DNA from: Sinohyriopsis cumingii
Taxonomy: Eukaryota > Mollusca > Bivalvia > Unionida > Unionidae
Direction of reading: 5' to 3'
Assembly: GCA_028554795.2 (NCBI GenBank)
Contig: CM068829.1
Span: forward strand, 137,647,579-137,711,578
Length of the DNA stretch: 64,000 bases
Below are positions 34,791 to 47,076 of this stretch, piece by piece. Made by a program: the position numbers and the translations under genes. A model generated the notes under the pieces. It saw only the letters and a program-made list of their open reading frames with translations, was not told where the DNA came from and searched no databases. Each line of letters opens with the position of its first letter. Position 1 is the stretch's first letter.

Positions 34791-36850
34791 TCAGCATGGT
34801 AATTAGATTGCCAAATTACACCTAAACATACTATGTTTATTTTGCTGACTTCTTTGAAAAAGCAATCTTAAACTCATGTACGATCCATCTTCTCATTCCC
34901 AGTCAATTAAACCGATACAGAATACACTTCGACAGGCAATCATAGTAGTTTATAATAGTCTATTGACCTAGTAAATTAACAGAAGCTGGTCACTGCTGTG
35001 CGCAGTATGGTGATCTTGCCAATTTTGTCTCAACTTTTTTTACATCTATAAGTGTTGGGATACTGAATATTCTATAATTATTAAATGCACACGAATCTTC
35101 GGACATGAAAAATATAATTATTTTTTTCATGTTCCAAGACTTACAGCAAATATGGTAGATGTAATTAATCTAGACATAAAAAAATACAAACAATCATCAT
35201 TGCCAGTCAGTTTTAGCAATCACAAAATTCTCTTACAGTCTTTGTACAAAATCATTAATTAAAAAGAAACATTTCCTCTATGAAACGGTAAGACTGAAAG
35301 AGCTGGACTATTCTGTATGGTCAGATGCAGTATTTTTACTACTGAAGGAAACAGCTTGAGAAATTGAAATTCCTCTGGAGTTACTCCTGATGTGTTAATT
35401 TATAAATGTTTGTAAACACTTGAAAAAATGCTTTAATTAACAACTGTACATGATAAAACTCATGACTATTAAAAAAAGGCATGAAGCATGAAAAGATTTT
35501 ATTTAAAACACAAACATGGAAGAAATGCATTAACAGTATATGACGTAAAAATGAATGATATATGATAAACAATAATACTCTAGCTAGAATGAAGGTTAAC
35601 TGAAGGTTAAAGGCAAACTTAATACTAATGAAATGGATTTTCTTACATAGGGGAAGGAAAGAGGATCACTTGTAGGAAGGAGCCCTATTTGTAACAAAGG
35701 TATTGATACAAAGACTTCAATTCAATAATGAAATTTGTCATTCAATCTTTTTGCAAGTTTATTCTATTTTAAATAAAAATAAAAATGAGCAGAACAGAAA
35801 CCAACAAAGATTTAAGATGTTTTAGTGATGTGGAGAGAGGCAGAGGGGTGGGCTCCTGATCAGCTAAAAGACTATAAAAAAAAACCTTGAGAGTATAGAG
35901 AAGGACACTAAGGCAGGGTGGAACGCCATTATTTCCATGAAGCCAGATCAATTACGAATGGTAAACACTGTGATTATAAATGGTGAGTCTGAGCTAACAT
36001 TCAAATGCAGGGTTGCATCTAGGATTTGATAAATGTGGGTACTTGCCCCCACTGAACCTGAAAAAAAAAAGGGGGGGAGGCAACATAGCCATAAGGCGGG
36101 CCTTCCAGTACGGTGTTAAAAAAACCTCAATGTATTCAAAAAGAGCAATAGCAAGTATAATAAGTGCATTAAATGCATTTCATATCTTCTATATATTATA
36201 GTATAACATTTAAAACTGAAATCAAAGTCTTATGTTTACTAATAGCATTCTATCTACACACTAACCATTAAAGAATCAAACCATAGACTGCAAATAGTGT
36301 TACTCCTCTGGCCAATCTTAAACAAAAGTGACATGTACTTCTTGCATGTCACATGCTCAAATCTGATTGGTCAAAAATCCATACTAAGAAAGATCAGAAG
36401 AGCACATATTTTCCTTTCATGGATGACAAAAAATAATTTTGAAGGAAATGTGCAAAGCTCAAAATTAATTAGGGAAAGTATATATACAGTTTTTATTACT
36501 GTTAACTCTTAACTGAAACATATATACATCTGCATCCAGACAGACTGTAATTGTGACTGCATTATTCTGCAAATATGATCACTATTTCCTAAATAGCCTC
36601 CTGTCCTTCCTCATCCTCCACTCTACCAATGCCTTGCTACGGTTGAAGTCTCTCAGAGGAGGTCCTTCAGTTGAAATCATGAGTCTGTTAAGAACCTTTC
36701 TTCTAGACAGCTTCTTCCTGCAGTTTTCGTACAATTTTGATTACTGAATCCTCTCTCACAGTCAGTGGTTTGGTAAGGCATAACCATGGCCACTAATGCT
36801 AATTGAAGAAGATTTGGAAATGTGTCTGCATGATATTGATGTACAATCTG

Positions 36851-38111
36851 CTAGAGTCCGCACGTTTTGCCTCTAGGGTACATTTCTCTTTTAATGATTG
36901 TCTTAGCAAGAGACCACTCTGTCAGAACATGTTTTGGGTCACACAAAGGTGGACTGATAGCTTCTTTTGATTTCTTCTCCTGACCAAAATAATCACAGAG
37001 AATTTCATAACCATACATTTCTTGTTCTTCAGAAGATAGGAATGTCAAGTTACGTAGACCAAGAATCTCAAATGCTGTTGCCATCTGTGTGCTGCTCTTT
37101 GGAAATCTTGCAGCCATCTCCACCTGCAAATTTGTAACAAACTTGTGGCAAAGGTTAGACACATCACCTGAAACTTTTTTCAATGTGCTCCTGTGTAACT
37201 TGAGTTCAACACCATTGTAAGTGATTCTAGTTTTGTCTCCATCCTCAGATGATTTAAATTTTTCAGACATGCAGGTCTGGTGATAGGATTTTTCTGTGTC
37301 TGCTTTCTGTAAGTTAGAATTCAAAATATCAAGTGCTGGTGAGAGAGCTGCTATATCCAAGTCAGATTTCTGTAAAAGCATATTTAGCTGTGCTAAGCGA
37401 GGTACGATATCCATCATAATATTCAGGCATGCCACAAATCTGTAGTCTATGAGTTTATTCAACAAGTCTTGACACTTGTCTTGTTATTCTTTTTGAAATA
37501 ATTCACGAGAGCCCCCAGCTGTGACAAATTGCAAATAGTGCATCATAAAATGCCAGCCATCTTATTTCATGCACCTCTCTGACTTTCAGTTGAGGACTGT
37601 CCAGAATTTTCTGGATTTTCTTCAATTCATCTGTTCTGTTGGCAGATTTATACAGGTCTTTTGCTGTGCCTTCAAAGGTTTCCTTGAGGTACGGAATGTT
37701 TTTCGATGCCTGAGAGGTACACAAATTCAATCTATGAGCCATACAATGAATGCTGATCAAGTGAGGGGTTTTCTCTTGGATCCATGTTGCTACATCACTT
37801 TTGCTACCTGTCATCACTGATGCCCCATCACTGCCAAAACCATCAATTTTTTCAAGAGGAATCTATTTTTTTCCCAAGAACTGGACAACTTCTTTGAAAA
37901 GAACTTCAGCAGTGTGCGATTGGCCTTCCACTGACACATTACCAAGAAAATGAGTTGTAGAAACAAACATGGTTGGTTCAATGTTTCTGGCATAAATTAC
38001 CAGCTTCTTGGTATTTGAAATGTCTTTACTCTCATCAATTAAGATGCTAATGAATGGACTACATTGTACTTTCTGCACTGACTCAGATTCTATCACTGTT
38101 GCTATGCAATC
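36851..38111 (-). pseudogene. hAT transposase, main catalytic exon (broken)
   Basis: Starts after the acceptor TTTTTTTTCCAG with DCIATVIESESVQKV and ISILIDESKDISNTKKLVIY. It reaches FLGKK and then an in-frame TAG, and resumes with IPLEKIDGFGSDGASVMTG and IHCMAHRLNL. After VHEIRWLAFYDAL there are frame changes near 37,465-37,520, and a last frame of about 200 codons runs to a stop at 36,851. The D-ESKD, DGASVMTG and HC.AHRLNL blocks are hallmarks of the ZNF862/KIAA1586-like hAT family. At least one stop and probably two frame shifts show that it is a pseudogene. Confidence 0.88.
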
Positions 38112-39071
38112 CTGGAAAAAAAATAAAGCTTGATGATAAATCAAAGTATAAAAGTATTTTATTATTATCATTATTATTATTATTTTAGTATTATTAAAGT
38201 ATTTGTGAAATGTAAAACAAATGTATTTTTTTTAAAACCCAAAGTAAAATGACCAAAATCAGATGCAAATTGTGCAAGAACCTTAACCTAAGACCATGGA
38301 GTGTCAAAGGATGTTGCCTTGTGATAATTCGGTCATTTTAAGAAATCCCATCAAGGTGTTTAAATGCTAAAATAATATGGCACTACAGTCTCTCTCTCTC
38401 TGTTAATTAAAGTCATTCAATTATAGTAATGAAGGAAGTGATTATGCCTGTCTGTGTACACGATGATATTAAAAACAAAAAACAGTGATATTATACACAT
38501 CATTGATGGGTCCCTACATGTGCACAGTTGTGATATAAGCAGACCAGGGTCAACGTCATTTGCTGCAACGATCATCAGAGCAAATAATAATAACTTATTT
38601 ATTAAAGCATTATATATGTTTCCACCGGTGGAATTTGTCTGACTACTGTAAGGTATCGTGATGTTGACAGCAACTCCTTACCTGTTCAGCAAATTATTCA
38701 AACAACAGTGACTGTATCATTTCAAACACATGAAAACTCGTTACAGTGATACTTTAATGTGGCCTGTCTAGACAGCAAAGAATTTCAGGACAACAAAAAA
38801 CACAAAAAACATGTACCAATAATCCAGATTAAATATAAAAGATAAATGTTATCCACCATTAAAAACAGACAGGAAGTTATGACAATGAGCTAACGAATGC
38901 AATTTCATTGGCCGATCATGAGGCTAGGTGCTATTTTTAGTAACACAGTGATCCCCCAAGATATGCACTGAACAGAACCTAACTGATCATGTTTTGGTTG
39001 CTTGTTAGTATACACCATTTTTCAATCTAAATTTCAATAGAAAAAAATGAAAATAAAACAAAAAAACTTAC

Positions 39072-39310
39072 CTGAAATTCCTCTACAGAAGCCATTGACA
39101 AATATGTTGCATTTCCTCCTACTCGCATGTTGCCAACACCCAGAAAGTCCACAAAATCCAACAGTGAGCCATATTTTAGAGAAGCAATATTCTCCTTCGC
39201 CAAGTAATAGGCAACTGACATAGCATGAATAACTGATTCAGATTTCTTGCTGATAGCTGCCATGCATGTAGTTTTAAGATTTACACTTACTTTCAAATCC
39301 TGAATCACCT
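39072..39310 (-). pseudogene. hAT transposase, middle exon
   Basis: Reads HKQVIQDLKVSVNLKTTCMA, then VIHAMSVAYYLAKENIASLK and LLDFVDFLGVG, ending SVEEFQ at a CAG/GTAAG donor. It joins in phase 0 to the acceptor at 38,111 across a 960-bp intron. The YLAKENIA..K block is the family's DUF4371 start. Its 5' side abuts the nested foldback element, which separated it from the zinc-finger exon. Confidence 0.85.
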
Positions 39311-39798
39311 GTTTGTGAGCACAGGTCCTCGACGCAAGATTGATGTTGAGAAGAATTAAAAAAAACAATATTCTGAAGGAAAAAATCATAGAGTGACAAA
39401 AATACCTTAGATTAGCCCCATGACCCGTTCTAATATAGGACTGACCTGTTCTGACTATATGGCTTGTTTTACTCCTGAGATATTTTTCTACTCATCAAGC
39501 CATCATTGACCTTTCTGTGTTGTACCAAACTGAAGTTACGGGCTCCGAAACGAGCAACTTTTGAGCCATATATTATGGTTGTGTGCCTTTAAAGACGGAA
39601 ATAGCAGAAGGAAATTAAGGGTCATGGGTGGAACGAAGTATTTGGAAGTTACGTACCTTCTCCCTTATAGTTTACGATAGAGAGGGTCCTATGTCATAGG
39701 GGTAATCTAAGTTATTTTTGTCACTCTGTATGAATTTTTCCTTCAGTTAATTTTTTTTTCTTTCTCAACATCAAGCTCGCGTTGAGCACCTGTGGTAT
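39311..39798. mobile_element. Foldback (MITE-like) element nested in the hAT transposon
   Basis: Arms of about 105 bp in inverted orientation. The left arm starts CACAGGTCCTCGACGCAAGA. The right arm reversed starts CACAGGTGCTCAACGCGAGC. Both continue TTGATGTTGAGAA...GAGTGACAAAAATA. The flanking host sequences TCACATAC and TCACAAAC (gene orientation) form a plausible 8-bp target duplication with one mismatch. The arms differ by an estimated 15-20%, so it is not recent. Its insertion split the hAT coding sequence between the zinc-finger and middle exons. Confidence 0.8.
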
Positions 39799-40134
39799 GT
39801 GAACTGTAATTCAACATGTTTCTCAAGGGCTGATGTCCTGAAATTAGCATTTTCAAGTGTGAAAGAATTTTGTTTGCCAGTTTTTACAAACCATCTGCAA
39901 AGCATCTAAATTTTTTTATTCATTTCCAGCCATAGTCGATATTTTTTCCAGTCTGAATTGAAAGATTTGTTTTCTTTCTTGGGTTCAGATGGACCCTTAG
40001 TCTCATCGCTGCCATCTTTAAACACATCATCACTAGCATCATCTGATACAGGATTAGCATGAGGAAGTATTTGCTCGCTGTCGTTGTGCCTATTGACAGA
40101 AACTTCTGCACCCTGACTGTTATTAGAAGTGTTA
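39799..40134 (-). pseudogene. hAT transposase, N-terminal TTF/BED-type zinc-finger exon (broken)
   Basis: Follows the acceptor TTTTAGCAG. An acidic stretch (NPVSDDASDDVFKDGSDE) leads into SFNSDWKKYRLWLEMN, then a stop, then MLCRWFVKTGKQNSFTLENA and NFRTSALEKHVE. The W-L, C, F..NFRTSALEKH pattern matches the TTF-type finger found before ZNF862-like transposases. The stop after NKKI disables it. Confidence 0.82.
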
Positions 40135-40515
40135 CTGCTAAAATAATAAAAGAGAGTGTCCGAGTTTTACTCATTTTGCCATTTATCATGTTGTCCCACC
40201 AAGCCAGCTTCTGTATCAAACGTGCGCTTCTGACCTTTCCTATTAACCAATCAGAATTGAGCACATGATACATAAAAATATGTGACGTATTTACAACTAT
40301 GCAAGTACAACATATTCGCCAAGCAAAAAAATAAATAATAAAATAAGGCATTCTTCACACAAAAATGCACACAATTCTTATTTTTGTCGCAATTTTGCCT
40401 GCATAGGAATGCAAATCTTGCGGAAAATCTTACATTTTGGGGGGATTTGCACAATTGTGCATCCTAGATGCAACCCTGCAAATGTTAAAGAAACTTACAT
40501 TAATTTCCTACTTAC

Positions 40516-40580
40516 CCTTTTCTATTTTTTGCTAACCACCAGTGTTCTCTAGTATCATCTAAAATTTCATACTCATCTCC
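40516..40580 (-). CDS. BTK/TEC: Tec-family kinase exon: central SH3
   Basis: Encodes GDEYEILDD and HWWLAKNRKG. The WW pair is the SH3 specificity-pocket tryptophan that stacks on the proline-rich ligand. The acceptor is CATTTTCAG and the donor is AAAGG followed by GTAAGT. Frame is preserved on both sides (phase 0 in, phase 2 out). Only 37 bp of intron separate this exon's last base from the terminal inverted repeat of the hAT element at 36,008-40,478, so the transposon lies almost on top of the splice donor, which itself remains consensus. Confidence 0.93.
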
Positions 40581-41794
40581 CTGAAAATGAAAGCTCTATT
40601 TAACTACTAGTTTATGAAAATCAATGGCACATTCTTGCCAGCAGACGTTTAAATCCGGTTTATATTTATTTCACAATACAAAACAAAATATGATGATATG
40701 TTCTTTATTTTGTTTCTTTGAAAGTATACACTATTCTGAAGCATACATATAGGTCTTTTTCTAGAATGCAATCAAATGATGTGAAAATCCATTGCAAATT
40801 TTGAAGTTCTTTAATTAAATTTGAGTTCTATTATTAAGCATATCCAACTGGCATGGATAGCAAATTTATAAGCAAAGTATGTCTCTCTGATAAAAATTCA
40901 TGTTAGGACTATAAACCTGCTACCTCCAGAATCCAGTGCTACTAAAAATAAGAAAATTTGTCTTTTCTATCATGCAGACTAAGGGCAATAAGTCTTGCCC
41001 CATTACCTCCCTTTGCCACCAGCAGATGTTGTTAGCTTTTAAACTGAGCGATATACCAGTGAGTATGCTCGTATTGGCAGGGTGATTGGGAGGGTTTTTA
41101 CATAATGTGATAGGTAAGTATTATAGAAGAACAATAATTTACTTAAAAATTTGCACTCTTTTAAATATGTTCCTCGAATACATTAGCATATGAAGAATAG
41201 TAAAAGGAATCCTGAGCATTCTATTTATACCTCTGGTATCATTCTCAGGAACAAAGATTGGATTCCATATGTGAACATTAACCCACTCTCCTACTTAAAG
41301 CAACACAGCATATGGTCACATGAACCGTGACTACACTATCACATTAAGATGATTATTGAAATCCAGTGAAGCTAAGGGGCTGTGTTGGTTTAACTAGGTC
41401 TGGTGGTCACTTCAGCTGCAGCCATGGGACCTGCCAGATTCAGAGTTTTCTCTGTGAAGCTAAATCACTAAGATAAAAGTTCTAGAAGGTCAATGTCTGG
41501 ATAAAATCTTTTATTCAAATGCAAGGCTCGCAGAGGTTCATGAGCTGAAATTCTATTGACATGATTCTGAGATGTCAGAAAACAACAAGCATATAACCCA
41601 CTTAAGCCATGAAGATCTGGTCTGGCAGGTGATGACCTGCTTTATCTCCTTCACTGGGATAAGAGAAACAAAAACATTTTCACATGCCATGAATTGTCTC
41701 AATTTATTTCCCTAAAATACAAAGTAAAAATAATGTACAGTACAGTGAATGAAATCCATTTCTGGTACATTACGTTTAATCCATTTCTTGTACA

Positions 41795-42217
41795 GGAAAA
41801 ATGACTGCAGTAATATCTGGATACTGGCTTGTCTATGTTTGATTCAGATCCAGGTTTCATATTATATTAAGTGAAGCTGGTCAGTTATTGTTGCCCTTCC
41901 TACTTTGTTCACCAAAGAATCTGAATATTCCACTTTATTCTTCTTTACTATTAAAACTTTTTAAGATGTTTATTTTCCTTTTCGTCCAGACCACTCGCTT
42001 GTTAGATGACATTTACTAAAAACAAATATAAAAAAATATAAAAATATTGATCATGCAGATGTTCTGCATCACAAAATATGTGCAGTTTAAAGTGTCTGAA
42101 GTACTCTGGTAAAGTTAGTCTGTTTCCCTGACCAAATCCACTTAATATAAAATGAAACCAGGATCTGAATCAAGCATAGACAAGCCAGTATCCAGATATT
42201 ACTGCAATCGTTTTTCC
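41795..42217. mobile_element. Inverted-repeat (MITE-like) element, ~420 bp
   Basis: Arms of about 85 bp. The left arm is GGAAAAATGACTGCAGTAAT, ATCTGGATACTGGCTTGTCT and so on. The right arm reversed is GGAAAAACGATTGCAGTAAT, ATCTGGATACTGGCTTGTCT. They enclose about 240 bp of AT-rich DNA. A TA dinucleotide is close to both ends, but exact boundaries are unclear. Confidence 0.8.
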
Positions 42218-43044
42218 ATAATTTGCGCTTTTACTTTGTAAGTCTGTATTTTAAGGGTAATTTCTGTAACACTTACGGAAAAGGGTTGGCAGATTCAATA
42301 ACAACTATTGCATGTGGCAGACAAATTGATTCAAACATGAATGAAGAGAAGCAGGCCCAATATTTTAAAATGGATCTGAGAAGAAAATGTGTACATTGGA
42401 TACTTTGAAGGGTGAATGTGGGCTGAAGACAAACCCAGCTGTTATGGATTTCCATATTAATTGGTACACATACGACACAGACTTGCAAAAAATAAATGTA
42501 TGTCAGTTATGCATTTAAAGATAAAAAGAACTGTAAATTCAATGCAGAATACTACATCATATCAAATGCAAAAAAATGAATAGCGTATCATATATGGATC
42601 ATATCCACCATAGCATGGTGCTGGCTTCTTATGTTTGCAACAGTAACATCATCAAATCTTAAGTTCCAGCTTAAAATTGAATACAGGCACAAATGCCAGA
42701 CCAGTTATCACTTAACAATTAAAAACTATTCTTCACAGTGATAAAGGTAGCAAATATTTTTTCAAAAAATACTTTTTGAACTTGAATGTTTCACCAACTT
42801 GTATTAAAAAAAAGATGTCAACAAAATTTCAACTTCACTACTGATTATTGGCAACTTTGACCTTGTGAGACCTATGAGTACACAGAGCATATAACCCATT
42901 TCAGCCATGAAGCAAGGGCTTGAGGGGTGATATCCTGTTTCCCTGCCCTTAGAGATAGACAGAAAAATACATTTTTCATCTTTTAGTAGGACTGGATTGG
43001 CAAAGTAGTCAGCTGTAATGTGTTTAGGGAATGTATTTGAAGGT

Positions 43045-46000
43045 GAATTGAGCACACAAGTAATCCGGATGTTCTGCAAGGAAATAAGTACACAAATAAC
43101 CCAGATGAACAGGTTCAGGTAACGTATACAAAATAACCCGAATGAACCCTGAACACAGATTTTCTACAAGGAAATGAGTACACAAATAAAACAGATGAAC
43201 CATGAATACAGATTTTTTACAAGGAAATGAGTACACAAATAACCCAGATTAACAGGATCAGGTAATGTATACATAATAACCCAAATAAACCATGAACACA
43301 GATTTTCTACAAGTAAATGAGTACACAAATAACCCAAATGAACCATAAACACAGATTTTCTACAAGGAAATGAGTACACATACAACCCAGATGAACCATG
43401 AACACAGATTTTCTACAAGGAAATGAGTACATAAATAACCCAGATGAACCATGAACACTGATTTTCTACAAGGAAATGAGTACACAAATAACCCAGATGA
43501 ACCATGAACACTGATTATCTACAAGGAAATGAGTACAAAAATAACCCAAATGAACCATGAACACAGATTTTCTACAAGGAAATGAGTACACAAATAACCC
43601 AGATGAACAGGTTCAGGTAATGTATACATAATAACCCAAATGAACCATGAACACAGCTTTTCTACAAGGAAATGAGTACAGAAATAACCCTGATGAACAG
43701 GTTCAGGTAATGTATACATAATAACCCAAATGAACCATGAACACAGCTTTTCTACAAGGAAATGAGTACACAAATAACCCTGATGAACAGGTTCAGGTAA
43801 TGTATACATAATAACCCAAATGAACCATGAACACAGATTTTCTACAAGTAAATGAGTACACAAATAACCCAAATGAACAAGGTTCAGGGTAATGTATACA
43901 TAATAATCCAAATGAAACATGAACACAGATTTTCTACAATGAAATGAGTACACAAATAACCTAGATCATCCATGAACACTGATTTTCTACAAGGAAATGA
44001 GTAGACAAATAACCCAGATGAACCATGAACACTGATTTTATACAAGGAAATGAGTACAACAATAACCCAAATGAACCAAGAACACAGATTTTCTACAAGG
44101 AAATGAGTACACAAATAACCCAGATGAACCATGAACACAGATTTTCTACAAGTAAATGAGTACAAATACAACCCAAATGAACCATGAACACAGATTTTCT
44201 ACAAGTAAATGAATAAACATATAACCCAAATGAACCATGAACACAAATTTTCTACAAGAAAATGAGTACACAAATAGCCCAGATGATCCATGAACACTGA
44301 TTTTCTAGTCTACAAGGAAATGAGTACACAAATAACCCAGATGAGCCATGAACACTGATTTTCTACAAGGAAATGAGTACAACAATAACCCAAATGAACC
44401 ATGAACACAGATTTTCTACAAGGAAAATGAGTACACAAATAACCCAGATGAACCATGAACGCAGATTTTCTACAAGTAAATGAGTACACATATAACCCAA
44501 ATGAACCATGAACACAGATTTTCTACAAGTAAATGAGTACACATATAACCAAAATGAACCATGAACACTGATTTTCTACAAGTAAATGAGTACAGAAATA
44601 ACCCAGATGAACAGGTTCAGGTAATGTATACATAATAACCCAAATGAACCATGAACACCGATTTTCTACAAGTAAATGAGTACACAAATAACCCAAATGA
44701 ACTATAAACACAGATTTTCTACAAGGAAATGAGTACACATACAACCCAGATGAACCATGAACACTGATTTCTACAAGTAAATGAGTACACAAAAAACCCA
44801 GACGAACAGGTTCAGGTAATGTATACATAATAACCCAAATGAACCATGAACACAGATTTTCTACAAGTAAATGAGTACACAAATAACCCAAATGAACCAT
44901 AAACACATATTTTTTTACAAGGAAATGAGTACACATACAACCCAGATGAACCATGAACACAGATTTTCTACAAGGAAATGAGTACACAAATAACCCAGAT
45001 GAACAGGTTCAGGTAATGTATACATAATAACCCAAATGAACCATGAACACAGATTTTCTACAAGGAAATTAGTACACAAATAATCCAGATGAACCATGAA
45101 CACAGATTTTCTACAAGGAAATTAGTACACATATAACCCAGATGAACAAAGTTCAGGGTAATGTATACATAATAACCCAAATGAACCATGAACACAGATT
45201 TTCTACAAGGAAATGAGTACACAAATAATCCAGAAGAACCATGAACACAGATTTTCTACAAGGAAATGAGTACACAAATAACCCAAATGAACAAGGTTCA
45301 GGGTAATGTATAAATAATAATCCAAATGAACCATGAACACAGATTTTCTACAAGGAAATGAGTACAAAAACCCCAAATGAACCATGAACACAGATTTTCT
45401 ACAAGGAAATGAGTACACAAATAACCCAGATGAACCATGATTTTCTACAAGTAAATGAATAAACATATAACCCAAAATGAGCCATGAACACAGATTTTCT
45501 ACAAGTAAATGAGTACACATATAACCCAAATGAACCATGAACACTGATTTCTACAAGTAAATGAGTACACAAAAAACCCAGATGAACAGGTTCAGGTAAT
45601 GTACACATAATAACCCAAATGAACCATGAACACTGATTTTCTACAAGTAAATGAGTACACAAAAAACCCAGATGAACAGGTTCAGGTAATGTACACATAA
45701 TAACCCAAATGAACCATGAACACTGATTTCTACAAGTAAATGAGTACACAAAAAACCCAGATGAACAGGTTCAGGTAATGTACACATAATAACCCAAATG
45801 AACCATGAACACTGATTTTCTACAAGGAAATGAGTACACAAATAACCCAAATGAACCATAAACACAGATTTTCTACAAGGAAATGAGTACACATACAACC
45901 CAGATGAACGATGAATACAGATTTTCTACAAGGAAATGAGTACACAAATAACCCAGATGAACAGGTTCAGGTAATGTATAAATAATAACGCAAATCAACC

Positions 46001-46195
46001 ATGAACACAGATTTTCTACAAGTAAATGAGTAGACAAATAACCCAAATGAACAAGGTTCAGGGTAATGTATACATAATAACCCAAATGAACCATGAACAC
46101 AGATTTTCTACAAGGAAATGAGTACACAAATAATCCAGATGAACCATGAACACAGATTTTCTTCAAGGAAATGAGTACACAAATAGCACAGATGA
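43045..46195. repeat. 3.1-kb two-subunit minisatellite
   Basis: Unit A (~53 bp) contains 'gaacacagattttctacaag', 'gaaatgagtacacaaataac' and 'ccagatgaaccat'. Unit B (~44 bp) contains 'gaacaggttcaggtaatgta' and 'tacataataacccaaatg'. They alternate irregularly, often as A-A-B. Many minus-strand open frames of 60-150 codons here (VHLGYLCTHFLVENLCSWF-type peptides) are shadows of the array. Confidence 0.93.
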
Positions 46196-46279
46196 TCATG
46201 CTTAGAGCCATCACAGATAAAACAATAATATAGGTCATGGGCCTTTTCAAATGAGGGGAAAGAAAAATCAAATTATTAC

Positions 46280-46449
46280 TGTTATTAATTCCAAGTCTCC
46301 TTCCTCTGCAGGTCTGTAGTCATATGCTGCAACATAGAATTTTCTTTCTTTCTGTATTCCATTGCTCCGTCCATCTGGCGGTCTTGGTGAAGGTACACGA
46401 GGTGGTGATTTAATTCTGACCTGGCTGCCTGTAGAATCTGCTGGTGGTA
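46280..46449 (-). CDS. BTK/TEC: Tec-family kinase exon: proline-rich linker and start of SH3
   Basis: The exon starts with a proline-rich segment (KSPPRVPSPRPP), the Tec-homology region that can be bound by SH3 domains in cis or from Src kinases. It then enters the SH3 domain at FYVAAYDYRPAEEGDLELIT, where the ALYDY-type ligand-binding signature is AAYDY. The acceptor is TTTGATAG and the donor is ACA followed by GTAATA, a weaker donor than the GTAAGT used in most other exons. The length of 170 nt is two bases of a Val codon plus 56 codons. The adjoining downstream intron contains a 3.1 kb minisatellite that begins less than 100 bp from the donor. Confidence 0.93.
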
Positions 46450-46827
46450 CTATCAAAATAAAATGCAACCATTCAGCAAAACTGACTACATGTAAATACA
46501 AATCAAAATTTAACTAGTAATGTATCAAGGCAAAATTTGCAGTTGAAAATCAGTTACATTTTTTGTACAACAATGTTACTGGCATCAAACACTATGTTAC
46601 ATCAATGAAACTGTGTTTACAGAGTCTCATAACAATGAAATTTGGTTCATACAGTGTTATAACAATGATATTGGGATCATACAAAGTGTCAAAAAGATGA
46701 TATTGGAATCTCTAAAACCTTGACCTATATCTTTAAAACATAAAGCCCCTTACCAAATTTGGTTTAAATCCTTGAATTTCTTCAAATGTTAATGAGCAGA
46801 TGTGGAATTTATGAATGATGGGTTTGA

Positions 46828-47076
46828 TTGTTGTTGTGGGGTTTAACGCCATTTTTCAGCACACGATAGGCTATGTATGGCGGCCAGTATTAATTGTGGA
46901 GGAAGAACCCAGGAAAACCCCGGGAAGAACCACCGACCCACGAGAAGCTACTGGCAAGCTTTCTCACATACCCACATTAGTCGAATCCTAGACTCAAACC
47001 CACGCAGACAGAGGTGAGATGGCAGTGATCCGTAATGGAGAGCACTTTAGTCCACTCGGCCACTCGAGGCCCTGAA
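46828..47076 (-). mobile_element. tRNA-derived SINE, family A, copy 9
   Basis: Minus orientation, from the (TTG)n tail to 'ctttagtccactcggccact' and 'cgaggccc'. The direct repeat 'gatgggtttga' flanks both sides. Confidence 0.94.

Larger units (their letters stand above)
36008..40478 (-). mobile_element. hAT DNA transposon, ZNF862-like, 4.47 kb, decayed
   Basis: Perfect 18-bp terminal inverted repeats CAGGGTTGCATCTAGGAT lie at 36,008-36,025 and, reversed, at 40,461-40,478. The direct repeat CAAATG sits immediately outside both ends (36,002-36,007 and 40,479-40,484). A 6-bp duplication is shorter than the 8 bp usual for hAT, but 5-6 bp is reported for some hAT clades. Inside on the minus strand is a three-exon transposase gene with an N-terminal zinc finger, a DUF4371-like core and a hAT catalytic region, interrupted by a nested foldback at 39,311-39,798. 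Stops and frame changes make it inactive. Its upper edge is 37 bp from the Tec-kinase central SH3 exon. Confidence 0.92.
32610..40515 (-). other. Intron between central SH3 and last SH3 exons
   Basis: A 7.9-kb intron, more than half of it the hAT element at 36,008-40,478. It also holds tandem arrays at 33,085-33,330 and 34,545-34,790. I recognise nothing in 32,620-33,080, 33,340-34,540 or 34,800-36,000. Confidence 0.88.
40581..46279 (-). other. Intron between proline-rich/SH3 exon and central SH3 exon
   Basis: A 5.7-kb intron. It holds an inverted-repeat element (41,795-42,217) and a 3.1-kb minisatellite (43,045-46,195). The phrases 'catataacccacttaagcca' (41,593) and 'catataacccatttcagcca' (42,889) show another dispersed repeat of unknown type. 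Bases 40,590-41,320 contain nothing I recognise. Confidence 0.85.

Noticed and set aside
43024..46271. Many minus-strand frames with GYLCTHFLVENLCSWF-like repeats
   Set aside because: They are shadows of the 53/44-bp minisatellite, and indels between units break every frame.
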